The notes under the pieces: model-generated
Database searches by the model: none
What the model was told of the DNA's origin: nothing
Seen by the model: only the letters and a program-made list of their open reading frames with translations
NCBI GenBank assembly: GCA_036524775.1
Contig: DATDBO010000015.1
Span: 1 to 10,086, forward strand
From: VRUE01 sp036524775
GTDB taxonomy: Bacteria; Actinomycetota; Thermoleophilia; Solirubrobacterales; 70-9
Reading direction: 5' to 3'
Length of the DNA stretch: 10,086 nt
Shown: positions 1-4,492 of the stretch, in pieces
Layout: each line of letters begins with the position of its first letter
Position numbering within the stretch: position 1 is the stretch's first letter
Position numbers and translations under genes: made by a program

Positions 1-1
1 G

Positions 2-94
2 CTCGAGGAGTTCGAGGCGATCGCGCGCCGCGCGCAGCTGGCCCGCCGCAGCGCCCGCCGGCCGGGCGCGCGCTCGTCGCGCATGCGCCGATAG
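2..94 (+). CDS. C-terminal tail of an unidentified upstream gene (partial)
   Basis: The frame starting at base 2 is open to a TAG at 92-94 and encodes about 30 residues, very rich in Arg and Ala. It enters from outside the window, so neither start nor family can be judged. The composition is typical of a disordered basic tail in a high-GC genome. It ends 11 bp before the alcohol dehydrogenase start on the same strand, and its stop codon overlaps the TAGGCT hexamer proposed as that gene's -10 box. The dehydrogenase frame is also open back to base 1 but offers no ATG or GTG there, so this tail is only the more plausible of two readings. Confidence 0.35.
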   Translation, partial: LEEFEAIARRAQLARRSARRPGARSSRMRR

Positions 95-106
95 GCTCGC
101 GCTCCA
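92..106 (+). promoter_or_regulatory. Putative -10 box for leaderless start of the alcohol dehydrogenase
   Basis: TAGGCT (92-97) fits TAnnnT and is followed by 8 nt and then the ATG at 106. Transcription would begin at about 104-106, leaving no room for a Shine-Dalgarno, and none is visible. The same geometry recurs at 1216, 3699, 5796 (minus) and around 7760 in this window. No convincing -35 box is seen. Inferred from spacing only. Confidence 0.4.
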
Positions 107-1212
107 TGAAGATCCGAGCCGCTGTCCTCGAGGAGTTCGGCAAGCCGCTCGCGATCGAGGAGGTCGAGCTCGCCGAGCCGCGGGCCGGCGAGGTCTTGGT
201 CCGGCTCGTCGCCTGCGGCGTCTGCCACACCGACCTCTACACCGCCTCCGGCGCCGACCCCTCCGGCTACGCGCCGACCGTGCTCGGCCACGAGGGCGCC
301 GGCGTCGTCGAGCGGGTCGGGCCGGACGTCACCTCGCTCTCACCGGGCGACCACGTCGTCACCCTCTTCTCGCCCCAGTGCGGTGAGTGCGTCCACTGCC
401 TCGACCCGCGGACCAACCTCTGCATGGCGATCCGCGAGCAGCAGAACAAGGGCTTCCTCCCCGACGGCACCACCCGCATCGCCCGCGAGGGCGACGGGAT
501 CCGCCACTTCATGGGCTGCTCGACCTTTGCCGAGTACACGGTGATGCCGGAGATCGCGCTGGCGAAGATCGACCCCGAGGCGCCGTTCGAGCACGCCTGC
601 CTCTTCGCCTGCGGTCTCTCGACCGGGCTGGGGGCGGCGATCAACACGGCCGCGGTCACCCCCGGCAGCACCTGCGCCGTCTTCGGCGCGGGGATGGTCG
701 GGCTGGGGGCGGTAGCCGGCTGCCGCCTCCAGGGCGCCGAGCGCATCGTCTGCGTCGACCTCTCCCCGGACCGGCTCGAGCTGGCCCGCGGCCAGGGCGC
801 GACCGACACGATCGAGGGCGGCGAGGGCGCCGTCGAGGAGATCCTCGAGATGACCGGCGGCTTCGGCGCCGACTACACCTTCGAGGCGACCGGCAGCGTC
901 GCCGTGATGCGCCAGGCGGTCGAAGCGGCGCGCATGGGGTGGGGCCTTTGCACGGTCGCCGGAGTGGCCGGCAAGGGGGAGACGCTCGACATAGTCCCCC
1001 GCCTGCTGATCACCGGCCGCCGCATCGCCGGCTCCTCCTTCGGCGGCGTCAAGGGGCGCGACCAGGTTCCCCGCTTGGTCGAGCGGTGCCTGGCCGGCGA
1101 GATCGACGTCGAGCCCTTCATCTCCCACCGCCTGACCCTCGACGAGGTCAACCGGGGCTTCGAGCTGATGGAGGCCCAGGACGGGATCCGCAGCGTGATC
1201 GAGTTCGGCTGA
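106..1212 (+). CDS. Zinc-dependent class III-type alcohol / S-(hydroxymethyl)thiol dehydrogenase
   Basis: This is a 368-residue medium-chain NAD-dependent dehydrogenase. The catalytic zinc ligands are Cys40 (in GVCHTD), His62 (GHE) and Cys169 (FACG). Thr42 sits at the usual proton-relay position. Four structural-zinc cysteines lie at 92, 95, 98 and 106. The Rossmann motif GAGMVG is at 194-199, and Asp218 ends the second strand, which favours NAD over NADP. The central stretch (GTTR, then the 'MG.STFAEYTV' region near 136-146) and the C-terminal 'GGVKGRDQVPRLVE' region resemble class III enzymes that oxidise the formaldehyde-thiol adduct. Actinobacteria often use mycothiol rather than glutathione, so the thiol partner is uncertain; a general alcohol dehydrogenase remains possible. 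Length is normal for the family and the ATG at 106 fits its N-terminus. No Shine-Dalgarno is seen. Confidence 0.9.
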   Translation: MKIRAAVLEEFGKPLAIEEVELAEPRAGEVLVRLVACGVCHTDLYTASGADPSGYAPTVLGHEGAGVVERVGPDVTSLSPGDHVVTLFSPQCGECVHCLDPRTNLCMAIREQQNKGFLPDGTTRIAREGDGIRHFMGCSTFAEYTVMPEIALAKIDPEAPFEHACLFACGLSTGLGAAINTAAVTPGSTCAVFGAGMVGLGAVAGCRLQGAERIVCVDLSPDRLELARGQGATDTIEGGEGAVEEILEMTGGFGADYTFEATGSVAVMRQAVEAARMGWGLCTVAGVAGKGETLDIVPRLLITGRRIAGSSFGGVKGRDQVPRLVERCLAGEIDVEPFISHRLTLDEVNRGFELMEAQDGIRSVIEFG

Positions 1213-1258
1213 TCCGATAATCACCTGGCGATGCCAAGCTCCTCGTCCCGGTTCGGCA
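1209..1258 (+). repeat. Upstream copy of a ~50-bp repeat carrying a -10 box, start codon and six codons
   Basis: This sequence aligns with 3692-3739 over about 50 columns, with 4 substitutions and 2 single-base gaps by eye. Exact blocks are CCGATAATCACCTG and CGATGCCAAGCTC. Both copies contain GATAAT, then an ATG followed by codons for PSSSS. This copy starts inside the stop region of the dehydrogenase gene and feeds the lipoprotein gene. The similarity extends past the promoter into coding sequence, which suggests duplication or recombination rather than a shared promoter consensus alone. Confidence 0.75.
1216..1231 (+). promoter_or_regulatory. Putative leaderless promoter (-10 GATAAT) of the lipoprotein gene
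   Basis: GATAAT (1216-1221) matches the sigma-70-type -10 consensus at 5 of 6 positions. It is followed by 9 nt and the ATG at 1231, so the predicted start of transcription is at about 1228-1231. There is no Shine-Dalgarno and no clear -35. The hexamer overlaps the space just after the dehydrogenase stop codon. Confidence 0.5.
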
Positions 1259-1731
1259 TGGGCTGGATTCGCAACTTGATCCAACGATGCTGTCGAGCGG
1301 CAGCTGTGGCGGCCGTTGTCCTTGCGGCGGGTTGCGGGACCGGCGACGGAGCGGACACCATGTCGTCGCCCATCGAGGAAACGGCCCCGGCGAACTCCGA
1401 ACGGCAAGGGACCGACATGCCGGATGTCGAGGTGTCCGAGTGCCCCGCGGGGCTCCCGTCCTGTCGCAGCGCAGAAGGCCGGATCGTCTACGTGGAGCGG
1501 GTCGACCCCGACGGAGACGGCGACGCCCACTTCGTCATCGCCGATTCACAGGGCATCACCCTGCCGGGCCTGACGGCGATCGACGTGCGCAAGGGCCTGC
1601 GTCCGCGGCCGCTCCCCGGCGTCGGCGTGCTGATCAGCGCCGCCGGCCCAGTCCAGACCGGTTCCCTGGGTCAGAGCCAGATCCACGCGATCGAGCTCCA
1701 CGTTGCTGGCGTCGGCCACGCGGGCCGCTGA
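1231..1731 (+). CDS. Small secreted lipoprotein of unknown function
   Basis: The 166-residue product begins with a basic N-terminus (RNLIQR) and a hydrophobic Ala/Val/Leu stretch (about 22-34). A lipobox LAAGC follows, with the acylated cysteine at 35, so the mature protein should be anchored to the outer face of the membrane. A Ser/Thr/Glu/Pro-rich linker (36-66) precedes a small compact domain (about 67-160). This domain has Cys71 and Cys78, which could form a disulphide, and an acidic DPDGDGD stretch (92-98) that could bind calcium. I do not recognise the family; the strand-rich domain could be OB-like, but that is a guess. An alternative start is the ATG at 1258 (Met10), which gives a more typical signal peptide. 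The 1231 start is preferred because a -10 box lies at leaderless distance, but it falls inside the repeated sequence. Confidence 0.75.
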   Translation: MPSSSSRFGMGWIRNLIQRCCRAAAVAAVVLAAGCGTGDGADTMSSPIEETAPANSERQGTDMPDVEVSECPAGLPSCRSAEGRIVYVERVDPDGDGDAHFVIADSQGITLPGLTAIDVRKGLRPRPLPGVGVLISAAGPVQTGSLGQSQIHAIELHVAGVGHAGR

Positions 1732-1735
1732 TCTC

Positions 1736-1769
1736 TGCACCCATATACGACAACCCGAGTCGTCGTGCA
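1736..1769. terminator. Imperfect inverted repeat between convergent genes, possible transcription stop
   Basis: TGCAC/GTGCA (1736-1740 with 1765-1769) encloses ACGAC/GTCGT (1747-1751 with 1759-1763) around a 7-nt loop. It lies in the 67-bp gap between the converging lipoprotein and ArsR-like genes, the right place for a shared terminator. There is no T-run on either side, so it would not be a classical intrinsic terminator. Confidence 0.3.
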
Positions 1770-1798
1770 TGCGAAGAGATCGCTCCGCTCGGGTGAGG

Positions 1799-2443
1799 CT
1801 ACGCGAGCTTGTCGAAGCCTGGGACATCGCGCGGACGCCTGGGGCCAGGAACCCCACGCTCAAACCAGAGCATGACGGCGATTTTCATAGGCTCCCCGTC
1901 GGGGCCGGTATCGGGAACCTCATGTCGATCTTTGATCGATTTCATGCGGTCGAGCATCTCCGCCTCTAGGGCGGTTGCCTCTTCCTGGCCCTCGCGACTG
2001 AGCCTCATTGGCATCCAGACCAGGTACATGTTCTCGTCGTCCTCGAGCTTTCCGTAGCGCAGCGACGAAAGCGCGTCCGCGATTACGATCTGAAGGCCGA
2101 GGGCGATAATTCTCCTTCGGATGGACTTCGGGGTTGCCTTCCATTCCTCGGTATCGATCTCCGGTGGGTTCGAGGCTCGGTAGTAATGCTCGACGGCACC
2201 GCGTCGCTGTGCTCGTTTGACCAGCTCGATGGCTCCCTCTTCCCTCAGCTCCTTCATGTGGAAGCTCACGTCCGCAAGTGGCTCTTTTAAGAGCTTGGAG
2301 ATTTCGTTTGGACTGGCCATCGCTTCGAAGGTCGAGAGATACGCGTCTAGACGGACCGGGTGGTTGAGGAGATAGGTGATTGCGCGCTCCGCGGCTTGCT
2401 TTGCACGTTTCCCGTGTTTCGGCAACTTCCATTTCCCTGACAC
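1799..2443 (-). CDS. ArsR-like winged-helix transcriptional regulator
   Basis: The 214-residue protein has an ArsR-type winged helix at about 22-90: 'HPVRLDAYLSTF' at helix 1, 'SPNEISKLLKEPLADVSFHMKELREEG' as the helix-turn-helix, and a wing ending in 'VEHYYRA'. Residues 91-200 form a mixed helical domain that could be a sensing or dimerisation module; no metal-binding cysteine cluster is present. The start is GTG at 2443 with a clear AAGGAG (2457-2452 on the minus strand) 8 nt upstream. That contrasts with the apparently leaderless genes around it. Codons here use more A and T (AAA, AGA, TTT) than neighbouring genes, a hint of transfer. It converges on the lipoprotein gene. Target and ligand are unknown; autoregulation is plausible given the repeats upstream. 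Confidence 0.82.
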   Translation of the reverse strand: MSGKWKLPKHGKRAKQAAERAITYLLNHPVRLDAYLSTFEAMASPNEISKLLKEPLADVSFHMKELREEGAIELVKRAQRRGAVEHYYRASNPPEIDTEEWKATPKSIRRRIIALGLQIVIADALSSLRYGKLEDDENMYLVWMPMRLSREGQEEATALEAEMLDRMKSIKDRHEVPDTGPDGEPMKIAVMLWFERGVPGPRRPRDVPGFDKLA

Positions 2444-2468
2444 GTAGTCCTCTCCTTATGACTGCTGG

Positions 2469-2515
2469 GCGAAATTCTAAATGGGGTACCAGAGCGGCTG
2501 TATAGCGGAATTCTA
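2469..2515. repeat. Pair of GCG(A/G)AATTCTA direct repeats, possible operator
   Basis: The 11-bp words at 2469-2479 and 2505-2515 differ at one base and lie 36 bp apart, between the proposed promoter and the start of the ArsR-like gene. Pairs of short repeats upstream of a regulator often mark autoregulatory binding sites. The second copy runs into the palindromic-looking GGAATTCTAGAG. Function is inferred from position only. Confidence 0.35.
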
Positions 2516-2523
2516 GAGTAAAT

Positions 2524-2551
2524 TGCATACCTTTGTCTGTAGGTTCGTCAA
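2524..2551 (-). promoter_or_regulatory. Possible promoter of the ArsR-like gene
   Basis: On the minus strand TTGACG (2551-2546) matches the -35 consensus at 5 of 6 positions. A weak TATGCA (2529-2524) follows after 16 nt; TGCAAT at 18 nt is an alternative -10. This would give an untranslated leader of about 75 nt, consistent with the use of a Shine-Dalgarno by the 2443 start. Other AT-rich hexamers nearby, TACTCT (2520-2515) and TAGAAT (2479-2474), could act instead. Confidence 0.3.
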
Positions 2552-2574
2552 TTAGTGGAACTTTCTCAACCATT

Positions 2575-2615
2575 CCTTTGATCGGCTTCGTCGCAAGCCG
2601 GCAACCGATCAAGGG
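2575..2615 (+). promoter_or_regulatory. Hairpin able to mask a Shine-Dalgarno, with a competing inner hairpin
   Basis: CCTTTGATCGG (2575-2585) pairs with CCGATCAAGGG (2605-2615) over 11 bp, with one G-U pair in RNA. The right arm includes the first bases of AAGGGAGGTGA, the Shine-Dalgarno of the small ORF at 2628. A shorter hairpin, CGGCTT (2583-2588) with AAGCCG (2595-2600), uses bases of the left arm and excludes the inner pairs of the long stem. Two mutually exclusive folds next to a ribosome site look like a translational switch, but no known riboswitch class is recognised. Confidence 0.4.
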
Positions 2616-2627
2616 AGGTGAGAAGCC

Positions 2628-2687
2628 ATGAAGATCACCGCCGTAGAGGCGATTCTTCGCCCGGAGCGTGTTGTAAAGCTCGGCTGA
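2628..2687 (+). CDS. 19-residue ORF, leader peptide or remnant of a gene start
   Basis: ATG at 2628 is preceded by GGAGGTGA (2614-2621), an 8-base match to the consensus Shine-Dalgarno; the GGAGG core ends 9 nt before the start. It encodes MKITAVEAILRPERVVKLG and stops at TGA 2685-2687, inside a hairpin (2678-2696). The N-terminus resembles the opening of enolase-superfamily (mandelate racemase-like) proteins, so it may be the stump of a lost gene. Alternatively it is a leader peptide whose translation affects the following hairpin. No residue is repeated enough to suggest amino-acid attenuation. No other gene in the window has so good a ribosome site. Confidence 0.35.
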   Translation: MKITAVEAILRPERVVKLG

Positions 2688-2696
2688 GGGCCGAGC
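2678..2696 (+). other. Hairpin overlapping the stop codon of the small ORF
   Basis: GCTCGGC (2678-2684) and GCCGAGC (2690-2696) form a perfect 7-bp stem with a TGAGG loop that contains the TGA stop of the 19-codon ORF. No T-run follows (CTACAAAG), so it is not a classical terminator. Its placement would let a ribosome finishing the ORF melt it. Confidence 0.4.
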
Positions 2697-2745
2697 CTAC
2701 AAAGAGCCCGGTTGCGCTCTAGCGCGATCAGGCTTTAGGAACCTA

Positions 2746-2797
2746 TTTGGGGCGCGCGCTTTCCGCGCAGATCAATCGGTAAGCGCTGCGCCCCAAA
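2746..2797. repeat. Long inverted repeat / hairpin with 15 paired bases
   Basis: TTTGGGGCGC (2746-2755) pairs perfectly with GCGCCCCAAA (2788-2797). After a one-base bulge (T2787) the stem continues with GCGCT (2756-2760) against AGCGC (2782-2786), enclosing a 21-base loop. A 3' T-run is missing in both orientations, so an intrinsic terminator is unlikely. It could be a structured RNA element, a small palindromic repeat or a protein-binding site. Confidence 0.6.
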
Positions 2798-2866
2798 AAC
2801 GCCCAGTGTGACCCGGCGACGATCCAAGCCGACCATATTTTTGCAGAGCACTACGTCAAAACCCGG

Positions 2867-2919
2867 TCCAAAAAGTGTCAATGACAGCGATCGGTTTGGA
2901 GTGCAGGATGTGTCCAAAA
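2867..2919. promoter_or_regulatory. Cluster of short symmetric words, possible operator
   Basis: TGTCA-A-TGACA (2876-2886) is a perfect odd palindrome. TTTGGA (2895-2900) and TCCAAA (2913-2918) form an inverted repeat 12 bases apart. GTCCAAAA occurs at 2867-2874 and again at 2912-2919. The cluster lies about 130 bp upstream of the start of the regulator operon at 3047. The words are short, and chance cannot be excluded. Confidence 0.25.
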
Positions 2920-2969
2920 CTCAGAACAACAAAACTGCTCGGTCTCGTTGCACCTCCCAAGGGACGGGA

Positions 2970-2983
2970 CCAGGCGGGAACCG
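2970..2983 (+). repeat. 14-bp direct repeat, first copy
   Basis: CCAGGCGGGAACCG occurs exactly here and again at 3619-3632. The two copies bracket the ArsR-like/XRE operon, and each sits at the left edge of a hairpin. No integrase or transposase accompanies them. Confidence 0.5.
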
Positions 2984-3024
2984 AGCCCTGGGCGGCCCAC
3001 TGGGTCCAGCCGCCCAGGGCTCGG
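2981..3024. repeat. Perfect 15-bp inverted repeat just upstream of the regulator operon
   Basis: CCGAGCCCTGGGCGG (2981-2995) is followed 14 bases later by its exact reverse complement (3010-3024). The stem is almost entirely G/C and would be very stable in RNA. It ends 22 bp before the proposed start at 3047. There is no T-run after it on either strand. It may be an operator for the downstream regulators, a roadblock in their leader, or a terminator of another type protecting the operon from upstream transcription. Confidence 0.7.
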
Positions 3025-3046
3025 ACATCGAGCGGGGCGGGTACGT

Positions 3047-3355
3047 ATGCAAGGGCAAGACGACTTCGAGAACGGCAAGGATGAGCATCCCTCAGACGCG
3101 TGGCTTGCGTCTGTAGCGAGGCTTCTCCTCCATCCTGTGCAGCTTCACATCGCCGACACGTTGTGGCGGGAAGACCGACCGCTTTCGGCCCGGGACCTGG
3201 CGGCGATCCTCCAGGTGGACGCCGACACCATTGCCTACCAGCTGCGCAGGCTTCGGAGGTTTCGTGTCGTCACCTATGCCGACGCCAAGCTGGCTCAACA
3301 CCCTCTGGACGTCAAGTACGAGCTGGTGAAGGAGCCGCAGAGCGATGGGCGATAG
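3047..3355 (+). CDS. Small ArsR-like winged-helix regulator
   Basis: The 102-residue protein has one winged helix covering about 18-95: 'LLHPVQLHIADTLW' as helix 1-2, 'SARDLAAILQVDADTIAYQLRRLRR' as the recognition helix-turn-helix, and a wing ending in 'DVKYEL'. The 'HPVQL/HPVRL' opening is shared with the minus-strand regulator at 1799-2443 and the small protein at 5141-5407. The frame is open upstream to a TTG at 2948, but the extra 33 residues are Arg/Gly/Pro-rich and overlap the 15-bp hairpin, so ATG 3047 is preferred even though no good Shine-Dalgarno precedes it. The gene overlaps the following XRE gene by 11 bp, so the two are probably co-translated. Binding target unknown. Confidence 0.75.
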   Translation: MQGQDDFENGKDEHPSDAWLASVARLLLHPVQLHIADTLWREDRPLSARDLAAILQVDADTIAYQLRRLRRFRVVTYADAKLAQHPLDVKYELVKEPQSDGR

Positions 3356-3569
3356 GCGAGCCGTTGCCGAGCAGCTCGGCAGGAACCTGCGCGCTCAGCG
3401 GCGACGTGCCGAGCTCTCCCAAGAGGAGCTCGCAGATCGATCCACGCTCCACCGGACCGCGATAGGGCTGATCGAGCGAGGCCTGAGGGAGCCACGTATC
3501 AGCACAGTGGCCAAGCTTGCAAATGCGCTCTCGATCCCGGCGATGGACCTGCTCGAGGGGATCGAGTGA
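3345..3569 (+). CDS. XRE-family helix-turn-helix repressor
   Basis: The 74-residue protein is almost entirely one XRE/Cro-C1 domain. A basic first helix ('LGRNLRAQRRRAELSQ', about 11-26) leads to the HTH 'SQEELADRSTLHRTAIGLIERG' (25-46). The usual 'EPRISTVAKLANAL..P..DLLEG' tail follows. ATG 3345 has AAGGAG (3329-3334) 10 nt upstream, inside the previous gene, and overlaps that gene's end by 11 bp, which implies translational coupling. There is no partner toxin, protease or phage gene next to it, so it is not an obvious toxin-antitoxin or prophage repressor. Pairing an ArsR-like and an XRE regulator in one operon suggests a small control circuit. Confidence 0.85.
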   Translation: MGDRRAVAEQLGRNLRAQRRRAELSQEELADRSTLHRTAIGLIERGLREPRISTVAKLANALSIPAMDLLEGIE

Positions 3570-3618
3570 GGGCGGCTTCGACCCAAACGCCTCGCCGCAT
3601 TGCGGTTGGTCTTCTCAC

Positions 3619-3652
3619 CCAGGCGGGAACCGGGTTGCCGGTGAAAGCCGCC
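3619..3652. repeat. Second copy of the 14-bp repeat, within a two-part hairpin
   Basis: CCAGGCGGGAACCG (3619-3632) repeats 2970-2983 exactly. It begins a nested structure: GGCGG (3622-3626) with CCGCC (3648-3652), and inside it ACCGG (3629-3633) with CCGGT (3638-3642) around a GTTG loop. GA and GAAAG form an asymmetric internal loop. It lies in the 143-bp gap between the XRE gene and the next operon. No T-run follows. Confidence 0.45.
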
Positions 3653-3691
3653 GGGGTCCGGGTCGTATCTCTCTCGGTGCGCTACCCGCCT

Positions 3692-3739
3692 CTGACCCGA
3701 TAATCACCTGCGATGCCAAGCTCGTCGTCCGAATCGGCA
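3692..3739 (+). repeat. Downstream copy of the ~50-bp promoter-plus-start repeat
   Basis: This is the partner of 1209-1258. Differences are C3696 for T1213, G3724 for C1242, AA for GT at 3732-3733, and absence of a G near 1227 and a C near 1249. The ATG here starts the acylphosphatase fusion gene, whose first six residues (MPSSSS) equal those of the lipoprotein. The two copies bracket about 2.4 kb holding the lipoprotein, three regulators and the structured spacer. Confidence 0.75.
3699..3713 (+). promoter_or_regulatory. Putative leaderless promoter (-10 GATAAT) of the acylphosphatase-phosphoesterase operon
   Basis: GATAAT (3699-3704) is followed by 8 nt and the ATG at 3713, so transcription should begin at about 3711-3713. 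No Shine-Dalgarno and no clear -35 are visible. This is the closest match to the -10 consensus near a start in the high-GC part of the window, shared with the copy at 1216. Confidence 0.5.
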
Positions 3740-4492
3740 GGCCCGGCCGCGACCGCGGTGCGCGCTGTCGTGCGGGGCGCCGTGCAGGGGGTCGGGTTCC
3801 GCGACGCGACCCTGCGGCGGGCCCGGAAGCTGGGCGTCATGGGTTGGGTCCGCAACGGCGAGGACGGCGCCGTGCTCGTCCACGCCGAGGGCGACGAGGC
3901 GGCGGTCGGGGAGCTGGTCGCCTTCCTGCCCAAGGGGCCGCGGGGCGCGCGGGTCGACGACGTGGCGATCGAGCAGGTCAAGGTCGAGAGGCACGAGCAG
4001 TTCGCGATCCGCGGCGTCAGCGCCGGGGTCTTCGTCGTGCAGGAGCACGCCGCGACCGCCCGTCACTTCGACCTGCGCCTCGAGGTCGACGGGGCGATGC
4101 GCTCGTGGGCGGTGCCCAAGGGCCCCTCGATGGACCCGGCGGTCAAACGCCTCGCCGTGCAGGTCGAGGACCACTCGCTCGCCCACAACGAGTTCGAGGG
4201 CGCGATCGAGGGGGGCGGCGTGATCATCTGGGACCGTGGTTGCTACGAGCAGGGCGGCCGGGTGGCGTGGCCGGAGGCGCTCGAACGCGGCCACGCTGTC
4301 TTCGTCCTCCACGGCGAGAAGCTGCGCGGCGGCTTCGCCCTGCAGCGCACCCGCCCCGGCGAGAAGCCGCAGTGGCTGCTGATCAAGCGGCGCGACGACG
4401 AGGCCCGGCCGGGATCGGACGTGGTCGCCGAGCAACCGGCCTCGGTGCTCAGCGACCGCACCCTCGACCAGCTGCTGGAAGGAAAGCGATGA
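3713..4492 (+). CDS. Acylphosphatase fused to a LigD-type 3'-phosphoesterase domain
   Basis: The 259-residue protein has two domains in one uninterrupted frame. Residues 15-95 are a complete acylphosphatase: 'VQGVGFR' (24-30) with the phosphate-binding Arg30, and 'GWVRN' with catalytic Asn48. Residues 106-225 match the 3'-phosphoesterase domain best known from bacterial LigD end-joining proteins: 'FVVQEH' with His112, 'HFDLRLE' with His118, Asp120 and Arg122, 'SWAVPKGPS' (131-139), 'KRLAVQVEDH' with His154, 'IIWDRG', and a final 'WLLIK'. The tyrosine that normally follows the 'EDH.LDY' motif is a His here (158), and the usual loop before 'IWD' is shortened. LigD phosphoesterases trim 3'-ribonucleotides and 3'-phosphates at breaks; whether this one does is inferred. 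No ligase, polymerase or Ku domain is present. The gene is co-translated with the VOC gene (ATGA overlap). Confidence 0.88.
   Translation: MPSSSSESAGPAATAVRAVVRGAVQGVGFRDATLRRARKLGVMGWVRNGEDGAVLVHAEGDEAAVGELVAFLPKGPRGARVDDVAIEQVKVERHEQFAIRGVSAGVFVVQEHAATARHFDLRLEVDGAMRSWAVPKGPSMDPAVKRLAVQVEDHSLAHNEFEGAIEGGGVIIWDRGCYEQGGRVAWPEALERGHAVFVLHGEKLRGGFALQRTRPGEKPQWLLIKRRDDEARPGSDVVAEQPASVLSDRTLDQLLEGKR

Larger units (their letters stand above)
2444..3046. other. ~600-bp spacer with no large gene but several inverted repeats
   Basis: No credible ORF longer than about 20 codons is visible here apart from reading-frame shadows. Composition in the first part is clearly less GC-rich than the rest of the window, with AATTCTA, AATTGCAT and AATTAGTG stretches. 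The spacer contains the promoter side of the minus-strand regulator, a short ORF with a strong Shine-Dalgarno (2628-2687), and inverted repeats at 2575-2615, 2678-2696, 2746-2797 and 2981-3024. It could be a decayed gene region, a structured RNA region or the regulatory hub of the flanking regulators; the sequence alone does not decide. Confidence 0.6.

Noticed and set aside
1205..1235. Similarity of CTGATCCGATAATCACCTGGCG to the 3' part of a TPP riboswitch
   Set aside because: The upstream conserved parts (CTGAGA box and its partner stem) are absent both here and at 3692, and the copy at 1209 begins inside the preceding gene's stop. A -10 promoter box explains GATAAT better.
2746..2797. Intrinsic terminator
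   Set aside because: The stem is strong, but the T-rich side lies 5' of the stem rather than 3' in both orientations.
2735..2917. 60-codon minus-strand frame in the spacer
   Set aside because: It shows no recognisable domain and no Shine-Dalgarno, and it is crossed by the 2746-2797 inverted repeat; it is likely a chance frame.
2948..3046. TTG-initiated extension of the ArsR-like protein by 33 residues
   Set aside because: The extension is Arg/Gly/Pro-rich, contains the perfect 15-bp inverted repeat and has no family similarity.
3345..3569. Toxin-antitoxin module based on the XRE protein
   Set aside because: No HipA-, RelE- or HigB-like or other toxin-sized partner is adjacent; its partner is another DNA-binding protein.
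3619..3665. GGGAACC...CCGGTGAAAGCC resembling part of a cobalamin riboswitch
   Set aside because: The conserved GCCACTG B12 box and the expected stem order are missing, and the next genes have no cobalamin link.
1209..3739. Transposon or integrated element with its own recombinase
   Set aside because: No transposase or integrase is encoded, there are no terminal inverted repeats, and the bracketing direct repeats are diverged with gaps. Kept only as a possible old recombination block.
3517..4488. Upstream extension of the VOC frame, giving a 540-residue protein
   Set aside because: The first ~324 residues overlap the acylphosphatase fusion in another frame and read as Arg/Gly-rich noise. 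The ATG at 4489 with ATGA overlap is the natural start.
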